A stretch of DNA of 64,000 nt, taken from contig JAZAYU010000262.1 of NCBI GenBank assembly GCA_038501625.1, forward strand, positions 496,001 through 560,000, given 5' to 3'. The notes beneath the pieces were generated by a model. That model ran no database searches and was not told where the DNA came from. It worked only from the letters and a program-made list of their open reading frames with translations. The translations under genes were made by a program, and so were the position numbers. The DNA comes from Corbicula japonica. Taxonomy: Eukaryota; Mollusca; Bivalvia; Venerida; Cyrenidae. Within the stretch, counting starts at the first letter, position 1. Every line of letters begins with the position of its first letter. Of the stretch, positions 34,595 through 47,377 are shown piece after piece.

Positions 34595-35030
34595 ATGTTT
34601 CACGAGCTTTTGGAACGGGTGGGGCCACGTATCGTCAACATGACAACCTAAGTTTAACTGAAATTGTGAACTATTTCCTTCAAATTTTGCAAATATATTT
34701 TATACTGCAAAATTTTAATGTTTTTTCTCCTTTTTGTGCGCAGACAGAGGGCTACCTTTGAACCTGCTCTCATGTTAAAGATCACGCTCCGCTTCCTTGC
34801 CACTGGCGTCAAATACGTCGTTCTTGCCGTTGCATTTCGAGTCTCAAACAACACCATCTCGGTGTTTTTGCCATTTTCAAAGAGTACCTGGTGGGAGACT
34901 CCGTCATCCGAAGACGACTGGCAGGAAGTGGCACAGCAGTTCCAGAACAAATGGAACTTCCCTCATTGCATTGGGGCCTTGGATGGAAAGCACTGTTGTA
35001 TATTTGAAAAGTTAAAATGGCCTAGCGATA
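34595..35030 (+). pseudogene. PIF/Harbinger transposase fragment
   Basis: MFHELLERVGPRIVNM at 34595 matches the family's N-terminal block. After an intron-like gap with a TTTGTGCGCAG acceptor, RATFEPALMLKITLRFLATG and NKWNFPHCIGALDGKH follow. The GALDGKH aspartate is the first catalytic residue of the DDE nuclease. The frame decays after about 35010 and the second and third catalytic acids are missing, so the copy is dead. The MITE at 34000 lies 17 bases upstream, where the rest of the N-terminus should be. Confidence 0.85.
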
Positions 35031-36974
35031 CATCGCTTATCATAGACCGATGTTTGAGCGATGATAATTAATGGTTCGGGAGCCAAAATCATTGGTAGTG
35101 ATGACAAGCTTCAAATCATGGATAGGGATAATTTCATACTTTCAAAATGTGTTGCATATACGATACAAACAATGCAGATGAGCGTTACTTAATTAGCTGT
35201 TTGGAAAGGAATTATAATCATCCCAGGGGCTAAAAGTAATTTATCGCCTCATAAAGTCTATAGGCCTATCTGCGGTCATTATTCCGTCGATAAAAACATT
35301 ATAACCATTGCTATTCAAACGGATATAAATTATGATTCGGGCAATTTGGTTTGATAAAATACCACTGTTAAATGAACAGCTTTCACACCATAGCAAACAC
35401 TTCTTCTAATAAAGCTTAATTTTACAGGTACATTTGCAAGTACAGGATAACGAGAACTACAGCAACATGAATGCCCTGTAACAGTAAAAACGCGAAAATT
35501 AATTTCTGCAGGCGAGTATTCGCTAAAATTACAACCGCGAAAATTTAAATTATGGTAAAATCGCGAAAATTTTCGGTCGCGAAAATAACCCACTATACGG
35601 TATGAGTTCATCCGGTTAGAAAACAAATGCAATAACATGACCGATCCAAACGTATTCGATTATCTCCGAGAAGACTGATGCACAAAAAAGAAAGTTCAAA
35701 GATAAAGATTATGAGGTGAATATTGATTTCAATTTGAAATAGTTTACTTAATAAAAATTTAACTAACGTAAGATGAATTTAACACACAGAGTGAAGACGA
35801 CGATGATGTTACACAAACACCCAAACTAAATGATGATATTTTACATGTAATAATTATAATCGAGTAAATATATATTTCTTTCTGTTCTGTTGTGATATAC
35901 GAATTGATCCATTGAAGTGTTCATATACGTGTTCTTGGGCATAAACATCTACTACGAGCACTCACAATCATGTCAGCATTAGAAGCATATAGGTATATTA
36001 GGTATATTATTCGTGTATTTGCCTATTCCGATGTTTCGAACTTCGGATATCTCGTAATATAATCTTAGGTAATGACGACTTCGATACACTTAGTGTGGAC
36101 TGTATGTTCATTGTGATGATGGTCTGTATTACTTTTTATTCTGTAATTTGTTCATAAAAGCACCCAAATACCACCACCCCCATATCCCCCATAAAAAAGA
36201 CAGGAAATGTTAAAGGAAGCCATGCCAAGAAACAAAAACGTATATCAGAAACATTTTAAAGGTAAGATTGTTGAAGGTTATATTAGATATTCTAGAGTAC
36301 AATAAAAAAAACGTTGATGGTTGGGTTAGTTATTCTTGACAATAAAAATGGTGTGAGATAGCGGACAATACAAATAAAGAAAATCGCATATTTCAACGAC
36401 TGGACATGACCTTACCATATTGGGCTTAACTAATAGTATGTCATATGCAAACTGAATTATACCTAACCTTTACGTAATAGAAAATTCTAATTAAATCTGA
36501 TTGCTTTTCATACCTCCACGTAATAGTCAAGATCCTGCGATTCGTGCATGGGGCACGAGTGTCGGTGATGTTTAAGACAATGTATCAGATATTGCAACTA
36601 TTTTTAACCTGCGATAGCATTTCCACCAACCTTGAAGCTTGAAAGATTGGGTTTAGACAAGCCGAAGGTAATGGCGTAAAGATCGCTATGTGAAATTAGG
36701 TTAGATTGTAACAGGTTAAAAATCCGCCACAAGTGCCGCGCTTCAAATCGGCATTTTAGATAATCCTTAATCACTGCCTAGTGAGAATGTAACCCAATAG
36801 AGGTCTGGTGGCCCATTTTGGGCGACGTTATTAATACTCGTAAACGTACCTTCGGCGATTTTGAACGTTTCTTCGATGTGTAACTATGACCGACTTTCTC
36901 AGTGGACTTAAATCTAATCAAGGACATACGTGAGTATATTAAACAGAGGGAAAGAAAAAAAAAACATTGTCACT
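35031..36974. repeat. CGCGAAAAT-rich repeat at 35480..35610; otherwise nothing
   Basis: Six or so GCGAAAAT motifs cluster at 35490..35590. A similar GCGCGAAAATTAATCC lies at 56285. The remainder is AT-rich non-coding sequence. Confidence 0.45.
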
Positions 36975-37150
36975 TAAAAAAGTGAAATATGCATATCAGA
37001 AATCGCCACACTCACAAAACACAGCCTCCCCACGCAGCGAAAACGAATAAAAGGATGTTTGTTATAAGTATGTCATTTCAAATAAGACGCCACAAACAAT
37101 TAACGAAAAAGAGAACCTTTGGGGATACCGCATTGGAACGGTCAACATAA
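36975..37150 (-). mobile_element. Diverged Naiad pseudo-LTR relic
   Basis: GTGAAATATGCATATCAGAA, ACAGCCTCCCCACGCAG, GACGCCACAAACAAT and CGCATTGGAACGGTCAA blocks follow the order of 9908..10085. Substitutions and a loss of the 9-bp hairpin region are visible. Minus orientation. Confidence 0.85.
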
Positions 37151-37539
37151 ATTTGTAACCTTATAGTAGCACTAGTCCCGGAATTAGATGTGATTCCAAA
37201 TTACGTTGTTACATTCCATCAACCTTAAGTCATAAAATTTCAACTTTGTAAGAAACTGGTTTGTATTACTTGTTTTTTATTTCATTGCAAATACAGCTTG
37301 AAAATAACAATAATACTTTGCGTGTTCAACAGTTATATCATGAAATGTTATGTTATAATATAAAACATACACAAACACGCACACACCTATATCCTGATAT
37401 CATTAATATATCCACCACCTCAGGAGTTTTATCTCCGTATCACCTTGAGAAAAGACTAGCGTCATATCTGTTACATCTGGAGATCCGGCGGGAAGCAGGC
37501 CAATGAAAGAAAATTAAAAGATTTGAAAGAAAGCAAAAC

Positions 37540-39526
37540 ACCTATATTACTGTTACCTACAGATCTGACAGGACGCATAGAATTAAATACAAAAGATAAA
37601 CCTAATGAACATTCGGTACTCTTCTGCAAACCTTGTTTCAAAGTGAGGACACAGACTGTTGAAGTTTACCTTTGTTTGGACTGAAAAGGAAACCTATGTT
37701 TCCATTGCGTCAATTTCTTATCTTAATAATATTCATACTAAACATCACAGGATACACAGTAGGCCTCAAAAAGTATATATCGAGGGAAATAATCAAAAAT
37801 ACAATCACTGAAATATCGAAACATGTACTAAACATTTTAATGATGAGTTGCAATACTTCTGTTCGCAACATGAGTCTTTTGGATGCAATACTTGTATGCT
37901 CTTAGATCATAGAGAATGTACTTTTGAAAGGATATCAGAAGCAGCTAATAGAACTTGTTCAGAGTTTCAATCAACTCTACCGGAAATTACCAATACTATT
38001 GACAGACTGGAATCACTTGTGGAAATGACTGCGGATGTCAGAGACAACAACACTAAAAGGTTTTTGGTGGCTATGACTGAAATCGATGCATTTATGAAGA
38101 AACTGGATGGGATAATAAAAGATAGAAAAGAGGAAATGTTTAAAGAAGCCACAAGGGTTAGGAATACAAAAGAAGATGTTGTAGAACAGCTAAAATTTGA
38201 AATTAAAGAACTGAGAGATATTTATTCTAGTTTGCAAGAGAGAAAGTCTAAAAATTTCGACACAGAAACATTTGTATTAATGAAAAAAGCACAGTCTTTG
38301 CTGAAGACACTTAAATTGTATGCAAATGCCGAAGTAAAATTGCAATTCCCCCAGATAATATACAAATTTAAACCGAATGAGCAATTATGCAGTATCCTTA
38401 GTGACCCAGATGGCCTTGGTAATGTTTCCAAAGTTATACAATTAGCCCTAAAAGAAACGATTGACAAGTCTCTAGTAATTCAGTTGCAAACATTTCAACA
38501 GTCCAAACATTGGCATCAGTAATACAAAATCCAAGCTTAAGTCAACTTGAGGACAGGAAAACCTTTAGTAGTTTAAGTGGTTTTAGAAAGGTTCCCACAC
38601 TCTCTCAACGGGCCTCATATGATTTGATACACATTTTAAGACAACCTGAAGGCAAGATTACATATAGTGATCAAGGTGACCCAAGAATGGTTTCCTGTCA
38701 GACAAACAACTTCACAAAAACCAAAACCAAACATCGGATTGCTTGCACACAAATATTACATTTCTGTTAAATCTGAATCAGATGAAATAGTGAATTATAT
38801 AACTGGTTGTGTTATTCTAAGTGACGGTAGAGTCGCATTGGCTGATATACACAATAGGAAAATTAAAGTTGTGGATGTAGATAAAAAAGAAATAACACAG
38901 GATATGACAATGGACGATAGCCCGTATGATCTTGCAGTCATGCTTCTGGACAAGATCGCAGTGACAGTGCCTGATAAGAAGAAAAATTTGATATTTAACA
39001 TATCTAGTTAGATTTTTATAGCTGAACGATGTTAAATGTACCTTAAATGGTATCACCTGTTTCCAACAAAATCTGTTTGTCGTTTGTTATGACCAAAACA
39101 CGTTACTCAAGCTTGACATGGATGGCAGGCTCATCTCAAAGATTTCATTATTCAACATGCTTTGGGAGGAAAAGGTCAACTTTCCACATTGGTGTATACA
39201 ACAATCAGCAGCTTATTTATATCAGTGACAAAGATGGTAACTGTTTAGTAAGTGTGCATATACAGGATACCCCAAAGTTGCATAACATTCGTATGGTAAA
39301 AAACTACAAAGGTTTGCATGGGCTAGTGGTAACTGAAGATGGTTCACTTTTAGTTTGTTGTGACAAAAAAGGAGTCATTCTTCATGTTTCTGTTGACCAG
39401 AAGCAAGGTGACGTCCTAAAGATGAAAGTTCCATATGCCATGTCCATATGCTACAAATCTCAGAGCAAGGAGGTTATTATGGGCTTTGGAAACTGTGACA
39501 TTATAAATGTGTTTTCATTTCGTTAA
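37540..39526 (+). pseudogene. TRIM-type B-box / coiled-coil / NHL-like protein, disrupted
   Basis: The order is B-box 1 (FCKPCF at 37623, then CLD-stop-KGNLCFHC), B-box 2 (CTKHFNDELQYFCSQHESF, then CNTCMLLDHREC, about 37830..37920), a ~150-residue coiled coil (37930..38390), and beta-propeller-like repeats (CVILSDGRVALADIHNRKIK near 38810; IYISDKDGN and LVVTEDGSLLVC to 39526). This matches TRIM2/3/71-like E3-ligase relatives, a family expanded in bivalves. A TGA at 37682 replaces a B-box Cys, more stops or shifts follow near 37720-37830, and frameshifts occur near 38515, 38720, 39030 and 39170. No SECIS is evident. I judge it a pseudogene, though assembly indels could explain some breaks. Confidence 0.8.
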
Positions 39527-42303
39527 ATAATAAGATATGATTCAATTTTTTAAAGTTTTACCAATAGTTTATGTGGAACAATAGAATATATGTTATAGAC
39601 TGGAATATGAACACAGAATGGCAAACTATGTGTCAATGGCTTGGATTAAAATCAATTATTGACGGTTTGCTTACTGTGAAATATTACTGATTTAGACATT
39701 AAGCAATCACTGACACTTTGCTCATTGTAAAATATGTCAAAGAATAGCAGTCACCGTTTCAGAAATATATGACGACTACTCGTAGGCAATGTGTCACCGG
39801 CCGAAAATGTAAAATAATGGCTTTTTGCGTCCTGTGAAATTAATTTACTGTTTGGAAGTTACTTTCTACGATAAAGACCTGAAGTTTGTTCATAGTCAGA
39901 TCTGTTACTAGCTTTGAATTAAAACAATTACGGACAGTTTGCTTACTGTGAAACGTCACATTGGCTTGGAGTTAAAGCAATGACTTACAACAATTTCCTT
40001 ACTTTGAAATGTGATATTGATCGGATATTTAAGCAGTAACATATGAAGATAGCTATAATTTTCAGCAGTTACCCATTTTGAACCGTTTGAAGCGAAAGTG
40101 TTCGTATTTTATGTATTGACGATTGTGGTCAAAATCTATCTAACAGGTTAATTATGATATATGTGATATTATCCTCATAAGGCAGTGACATGATCACCCC
40201 TTGTTAAACAAGATATTTATCGTTTATAAAAATGTTGAAAAATGTATTTGTCTCTGAACAGTGTTACATAACAGTCTCTAAACAGTGTTACATAACAAAA
40301 TGTATTTAGTTTTACTCGAAAATGATATAATAATTGTGATTAAAATTAGTAACATTAAATAACTGTTTTATGACAGAGTGTGTGAAATTTAAAGTGTCAA
40401 TCTTTTAAACAAACTGTTACTGCTCATCTTTCGCCTCCCATATTTAATACAACCAACCGCTGTTGCAAATGGAGCTTTAAAGAGGTCAACAAAATAAATT
40501 CAGCGTGTTTCTATGGAATCAAGGCAATACATGTATTATAGTGAGTATTTATCAAATTTTGATGGGTTTGAACTGAATACTCAAACGACAAAATATTTTC
40601 GTGCAACTGTTCCATTCTCAAAAATGTGCTTGGGATTGACATCTCGCACCTTGTTTTGCGCGAAATATACGAAAAATATACCCACGCGGAATATTATTTT
40701 ATAACAGTATGTAACATGGTTCCCTTTACACATGATTTAGATCTAAGTTTACTTTTTTTATTTAGTTTTACTTTTAAACCTACCAAAGGCATGCTAAATA
40801 AAGATTGCACTCGTTGGTTTTTGTTCGTGACAGTTCTACATAATTATGAACCATACAATAAATACATGTGTTATTTTTATAAAGAATAGATTACATGTGA
40901 GTTAAGAATATTTTGTTTAATGTTAAGATTACATGATACATGTACACTATCTTAATAACTGTGGTGTCATTTAATTTTATTGATAACGTTTTTGCAGGCG
41001 CTAAAATCATTGCTGTTGTATTACTTTCATAATAATGGTTAATGTTTCGATATACATGCAAATTAAACCCGTGCAAAATATAATGATACAACAGTTTTCA
41101 TCACATTTTACAGTGTTTTTCTTTTATTAAAAATGATTTTCTTGTAAACAGTTTTTAATGTTTAGAACTGTGTTTTATGTCGTTTCAATTTAGGAAAACA
41201 TATTCAATCTTGGAACCATTTCATTTTCAAATGTCAGACAAAACCATAAAAGGGCAGTTTCATGTTTTGGACAGAGTTTAAACATTTAACTTTGACTGGC
41301 TTAAGACAGTCAGGATTGCAGTTTTTGTACAATTTGGTTTAATTAGATTTCACACAGCATCTTACATGTGTGTATGTTTTGTAATACCAAATCGATTGTG
41401 TGTAATAAAAAGCCAATGTATCATTGTTTAATGTTTTCCGTAGTCTTTGACATCCTACATTAAAAATTGAGATACACTAACGCACCTCTTTTAATTTAAC
41501 ATACCATCATTTTTGTCATAATTTCCAAGAAATGTTTAGATATAAAAGTATTACTTATTATCAAGTTACATTTCATCTATTTTGTTCACCTAATTCTGTA
41601 CATACAAATAAAAATACGAACCTATTCTGTTAATAGACTCAGTATACACTTTAAGGTAATAACACATGGTCTCTCTTTCAAAACAGAATCAGAAAAAATG
41701 GTCACTAAAGACGTATAAAAGAGTTTTAGCATTCATATATTAACCTGAGTGTAATAAAACATTTTTTTTGAGTTTACTATTATAACAGCTAATATCGTTT
41801 TGACGTTTTCGTTTGAAAAAAAAATACTGCAAACATATAATGAGTGTTGCAGAAAACGGACTTTGCTTTTGCACTGAAGAAAATAGCTGTGCTAACAAGA
41901 ACAAGTTTATATAACAGTTTACAGAATATTTGAGATATAACATTACCGAACACAGCTTTATTTAAGAAAGGTTTGTTTTTGTTTTTGCTTTTGTTGCTGT
42001 TGCTGTTTGTAAATGAAACAAATTCTGCCTAAAAGGTACAAAATGTTGTGTATAATTCAGCTTTGCAAATATGATTGGGCGTTTTTTTTATTTAAAAAAA
42101 TGAGACTTTCTGAAAATCACCAATTATTCGTTGAAACGGAATTAATTTCTTTATTTTTTAAAAGCTGCGATATATCTATAATTTCATATTTACTGTGCGC
42201 AGTACAATTATATATAAATGCAAATTAACAACTTATACCTTGTGACAATTAAACCCTAAACTTTACAGAAAAACTCATAATTTAAAACAGATTTGACAAA
42301 AGA
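39527..42303. repeat. Degenerate ~100-bp repeats to ~40060; then nothing
   Basis: Motifs such as GACGGTTTGCTTACTGTGAAA (39661), GACAGTTTGCTTACTGTGAAA (39933) and TTTGCTCATTGTAAAATAT (39717), each preceded by TTGGATTAAAAtCAAT-like text, recur loosely. From 40060 to 42300 I see only AT-rich sequence and short unsupported frames. Confidence 0.4.
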
Positions 42304-42307
42304 TGTA

Positions 42308-43000
42308 CACTCACCGGCATTTCTAATTACACACTTTTTATAGACGAAAATAACTATCAAAATATTTGACTTTTTCTAAAATCTGAAAAAAATAATTGGA
42401 TTAAGTTTTAACAGCGAATTATTATAGCACTGACATTCTTAAACTAATTGCACAATAAAATAGTTCTGTGAAAGCATTTGTAGCGTAAATGACCGTCGCC
42501 GAATATGACATCACGTGCATCGCGTTACGTCATTTTCGTACACTCAACATGGTATTCAATCATCGTAATATCAACGTTATGCCGTAGTTATTCTAATTAA
42601 AACAATTTAAGGGCAGTAAAATGAAGGTAAAGAATTGTAACTTACCTGTCTTACTGACGTGCCAGCTTGGAGCATTCCAACGGCACGCGCTCTCTCTACC
42701 AAAGTCATACGCGCCATTTTTTGTGAGTTTTTATACCGGCCTTTTTATCTCTGGCTAGAATTCTAATGATTTTGGCTAAATTCAAACTTGCCTAACATTT
42801 TGTACATGTGTGCACGAGGAAAATGCTGATTTCAAATTTTCGTCTCGCATGAATGAACTCGAATGGGGATTTTCGTGTAACGTGCTACGATTAGACATCA
42901 ACTCCAGGTACAACTCCCGTTATAACCAATTACCATAAACACCATGTTTTGATAGTTATTTTCGTCTAAAAAAGTGTGTAATTAGAAATGCCGGTGAGTG
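42308..43000 (-). mobile_element. Tc1/mariner deletion derivative (MITE) with TA target duplication
   Basis: The ends CACTCACCGGCATTTCTAAT are inverted over about 53 bases and flanked by TA (42306..42307 and 43001..43002). The interior keeps only the first transposase exon on the minus strand. Confidence 0.88.
42646..42717 (-). pseudogene. First exon of a Tc1/mariner-type transposase
   Basis: Twenty-four codons from ATG at 42717: MARMTLVERARAVGMLQAG then TSVRQ, the first helices of the paired-like DNA-binding domain. An intact CAG|GTAAGT donor follows. No later exon exists inside the 693-bp element, so no transposase can be made. Confidence 0.75.
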
Positions 43001-43394
43001 TATACTCTAACAACAGTCAATGTTTGACTATTTCCATATAAATGTTGAATTTCTTATGACATTTATTCGTTAAATAGACACACAAATAATAAAAGTCGCA
43101 TCAAACGATGATTTAATGAATACGTTATACAGTACTACATGTATAAGCTACACGAATAAAACATTATTTTCACCAGACTAAGTTTTTTTCTTTTGTTATT
43201 CCATGTTTGCATTTCTGGCTGTGTAGCACTAAGATTAATCTTAATGCTATTTTACAAGTGAGCAATGAAAATGTCATGAACCACCGGACATATTATGAGA
43301 ATGTATGAAAAACACACAATTAAGATAAAGACTGAAGTAAATAATATTTTGGAAAGAAAGTAAAACATGCACAGACACTTTCAGAAAACACATT

Positions 43395-43690
43395 GTAGTA
43401 TTACCACAGCTCGAAGCCGATCTAACCTGATTTTATAATCAATAAATCACACCATTGACGGTTGACATCTTTATTACTCTAGCGCCCTCTACAATGAACA
43501 TAACAAGGAATACAACCTCAACAGTAATACAGAATTCAACTCTTCGCCAAAATTATGTAGTATTACCACAGCTCGAAGCCAATCTAATCTGATTTTATTA
43601 TCAATAAATCACACCATTGAAGGTAGACATCTTTATTACTCATAACATAACATAACAAGGAATACAACCTCAACAGTAATACAGAATTAA
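43395..43690. repeat. ~162-bp diverged tandem duplication
   Basis: GTAGTATTACCACAGCTCGA starts copies at 43395 and 43557. The second lacks about 30 bases near its middle. Both end at ACAACCTCAACAGTAATACA. Non-coding. Confidence 0.85.
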
Positions 43691-43814
43691 GTACAGCTAG
43701 ATTTATCTCCCTTTGTAACTAAGTACAATCCAATACACTACACACAGACTCACCACATTGCCATACAGCAAAGTGGAAACAAAAGCATGAATTTTATATA
43801 ATTATGATCAATTT

Positions 43815-44190
43815 CAAAATCTACACAACAAACAATAAACGAAAATAAGAATCTGGTTACCGCCGCTGGGGATTTAAACCAGGTTATAGGGTACACCAGC
43901 CTTACACTTTCCCCTAATTCGCATTAAAAATAAATACAAACTGTCTAGTGAACAAGTTCCAACCATCCATCAACTCGTCAATTTTGCATGCAAAAGCACA
44001 AAAACATAAAGTATATGACAATGTAATGAAACTTATGTGCGTTTCAATAACCTTACTGAGCCCATAGCACCTGGTCCATATGTTATCAGCAAAATAAACA
44101 ATAGCAGGGATAAAACAAACAGATCAAAAGTTGGCGTTCTTTTTTCAAGATTTCCCTTGAAATCTTCATAATATCTGCTGTGCATTTAAA
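43815..44190 (-). mobile_element. Diverged Naiad 3' UTR relic with SECIS core
   Basis: Follows 10020..10430 block by block: GGATTTAAACCAGGTTATAG, CAACTTTGCATGCAAAAGC-like, GCAAAATAAACAATAGCAGG, TTCTTTTTTCAAGATTTCCC. ATGA (44169..44166) and AAA (44153..44151) keep the 12-base SECIS spacing on the minus strand, with an AGATTTC/GAAATCT stem. The pseudo-LTR hairpin is missing. Confidence 0.85.
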
Positions 44191-45654
44191 GAGTTCTGCA
44201 TGTGCTAAGTAGATTTGTGTATTGTTCTGGTGCATGTACTTAGTTAGTATGACCTGTCACCAAAATGATGCCTGTTTGTTAATTCGATTCCCGATGTAAC
44301 CATGTTTGTTTCGTTAACACCTTACTGCTTTTCAGTAATCTATTTTATCTTAATTTTATTTCAACATTCCCTCTAAGAGGTGTTACTTGTTCAAATGACT
44401 GTCAATTAGTAGATTTCAAATTCCAACATTTTATCTTTGACCAAAGTTACAACCGATTATGTTCCTATTGTATAAAAGATATCAAAATCAATAATGTTAT
44501 TACTTTACACTTTACTACTGCGAAGCAAACTTTACTTAAACCTAGACCCATTACTGGTCCTTAATAGTAAATACCTAACAATTATTTTTCCTGTCTATAT
44601 TCCAAAGCAATTGAACTGTATTTTAAAATAACGTATTGCCCGATGTTGGAGTTTGTACTATTTTCCGAAATGTGAATGATTATAATTTTGTTGATCCATA
44701 ATAATGTTTTAAGCCATAAAACATGAGAATTGTATTTTCAAAACGCTTTCGAAATTAGGTTTCTCTTAAAGGGTATGAGCATGATCATTTCACACCAATA
44801 CGCAGAGGAGTCGCTGTAAATATCATCGAACTCTTTGAGTGATGGTTAATATGAATTTCTTTTGAAAAATAACGGGGAATAATAGCTTATCTCAAAGATG
44901 CCTAGCATTGTGCTTCACTTCAGTATTTATTTGAGATGCCCGACTGAACATCTTTAATATGCGTTTTATGAGTAAAGTACAAAATGTCAACAGGTTGGTT
45001 TTATTCACAGACTTGTTTTTATTGGCAATAACACGTACGATACAAAAGCTGCTATATTTCTAATAAAACGTCGGAGAAAAACGTACCAAAATTAATTCCT
45101 ATACTCGCCGTCAACAGAAAGTTGCCACTTTGATTATTATTATTTTATCAGCTGTTACTCATTGATAAAATATTAATGGCTTCATGTGAATTTGAAGTTT
45201 ACGTTATGAAAGTATTTAAAACAAGCATGACAATATAATCACGATCAGGAACTCACTTCCGGTGACTCCACTATTAAGCCAATTTCCGGTTTTCTGCAAA
45301 TTTCTCGACAGCCGTCCACATAACCAGATTCAAATGTTGACCAACTAAACGGTTAAGTTTGTCTTGAAAAATCTTTTTTGGAAACTTTTTATTTCTTAAT
45401 AAACTTAATTTTCCGTTAAGCTGCTAATATGAAACGTACTACAGCCTTCACCATGTTTTTTTCATTGGTTGTATGCTGAATTTATTTCTTCTAGCAAATC
45501 ATTTGAAATTCACAGTAGCGTTATTTGTGCAGTGTGGCGGCCGTAAAAAGTCACCCCGTACATATAGTCAGTACTGTTTTTAGTAAAATAACCCGTTACC
45601 GATGTCATGCAGTGATTGTTACGTATATCAGGGCTATCCGATCAACCTTTTTTG
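44191..45654. other. No gene seen
   Basis: AT-rich sequence without supported coding, RNA or repeat features. Confidence 0.45.
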
Positions 45655-45750
45655 GGGTTGTCCCGGTTAGCTTAGTTGTTTGCGTCGCAGGAATTGCAGG
45701 GCTAGGCGCTGTCGCCGTGACGGTGCGGGTTCGCTTTCAGCTAGAGACAC
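45655..45750 (+). mobile_element. tRNA-like SINE head, same family as 7152
   Basis: GTCCCGGTTAGCTTAGTTG, GGCTAGGCGCTGTCGCCGTG and GTGCGGGTTCGCTTTC match the 7152..7242 copy in order. The sequence is too diverged in the arms to be a tRNA gene. Confidence 0.5.
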
Positions 45751-46180
45751 CATCATTTTAAAGTTTTGCAACACAGAAAGCCTGATAAGACAGAAAGTTA
45801 CCCGAAATTGCAAGATTTTACTAGTTCTTTGTTTGCGATACCTATATTTTCCAATGCATCAATGTAAAAGCTATAGTATAGTATATGGTACAGTATAAGT
45901 GGTAAAATTCTATTGACGGCTAGTATATATGTCGATCTCACTATTTCTGTTATACAATCCAAATACAAAGCCTATAAAAATAGTCTGGTATATTTATGCA
46001 CGATACAACTTTTACAACAATCATATATATAAAATTATGATGTTAAAACCATAATCATATCATTTATCATATATTTTACAATGGGTGTTCAAAATGTAAT
46101 GCCATTGCAGTTATTCTGTTAAACAAAATAATTATAATAAGGATTTTAAAATGTTTCAAATCTATATAATAAATGCATCA
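45751..46180. other. No gene seen; flank of LTR element
   Basis: AT-rich non-coding sequence. Confidence 0.45.
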
Positions 46181-46714
46181 TGTAGCACTTTATTTCTCCT
46201 TGATCGTATAGTGGATTTTTAAATAAGAGAACACTGTCCTGTTTCTACCGTTTATTACTTCTATAAGTTACTACTAGCCCATCCAAAATATTCCGCGATT
46301 TATTATCTAAGTACCCAAAACTTTCTAAGACTCAACTTCTCCAGATCTAACCCAAAACTCAAAACTCTTCATGACTAGCTTTCCAAAACTTCCATAACTT
46401 AAGCTTTCTAGATCAAACCCCAAACTTATCGAAAAACTCTTCGAAAAACTAAACTTTCCGAGGCCTGCCAGGTGTTATGTACCTGTTCAAAATTTGATTG
46501 ACAGGTAGACGCTCTCTAGCAGACTTGTTTAATCTGCCAGTGATAGCCAATGATAATTCTAGGAAAATTATTCTCCAGGTAAATTAGCATTGCTACTATC
46601 AGAAAGGCAAACAAAAGTGTTACGGTATTAAAGAAGCGAATTACTAACAGTTTAAACTTGTTCATACTAAAATATTAATGTCCTGACCCCTATTTTGACC
46701 CCTATTTTGTTACA
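46181..46714 (-). repeat. 3' LTR
   Basis: 534 bases, apparently identical to 49855..50388, with TG...CA ends on the minus strand. Confidence 0.92.
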
Positions 46715-47377
46715 TTCGTCCACCACTAAGTTGAAATAATGAATATTAATTTATTATTTTAAAACTAAATAAGTCCGTTCACTAGTATATAATAAAAAGA
46801 GTTTGTGCCTGTTAGTCTTTCTACTCACGACGGTTTTACTTAAATTACACAATAACACACGAATGAACGAGAATAAGCTTAAATAAATTACTTTAAAATA
46901 AAACACTAAGCCACTTCATGATCACAAGTTAATCCTCGTCTTGATCCGTCTCGAACGTGGAAATGTCCCAATAACTTCCGGTCTTCTTGTCGACGCGTGT
47001 TTAACAACAAGTCCCGAAATCAAATAACATAGATCCGTGTACTGGTGGCATTGTCTGATAGGGAAAAAGTTGTTTCATCTCTAAGAAGATTAAGTTTGTC
47101 CGTATTAACTTGTGCAGGTGTTCAATCGTTCATCTGGATATCATAATCGTTCTTGCTTTAGTTTTGTTGTTGCTGACGTTTAAACGTTCTAATTACTATC
47201 CTCAGTGGGAAACAGGTCTTCTTGGCCTATTGGGCTATAGATACAAATTTTGACAGCTCTGGTTTCCTATTAATATTTACAGCTAGTCCAGACTGAAGAC
47301 ATCTAAGCTAGATAAACACACAATAAAATGTTCATATCATTAGTGTACTTGCTAAATTAATGATAAGTTCTCAATGT

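Noticed and set aside
37682..37684. Second selenoprotein (UGA in the TRIM-like B-box)
   Set aside because: The same locus has several frameshifts and other stops, and no SECIS was seen downstream.
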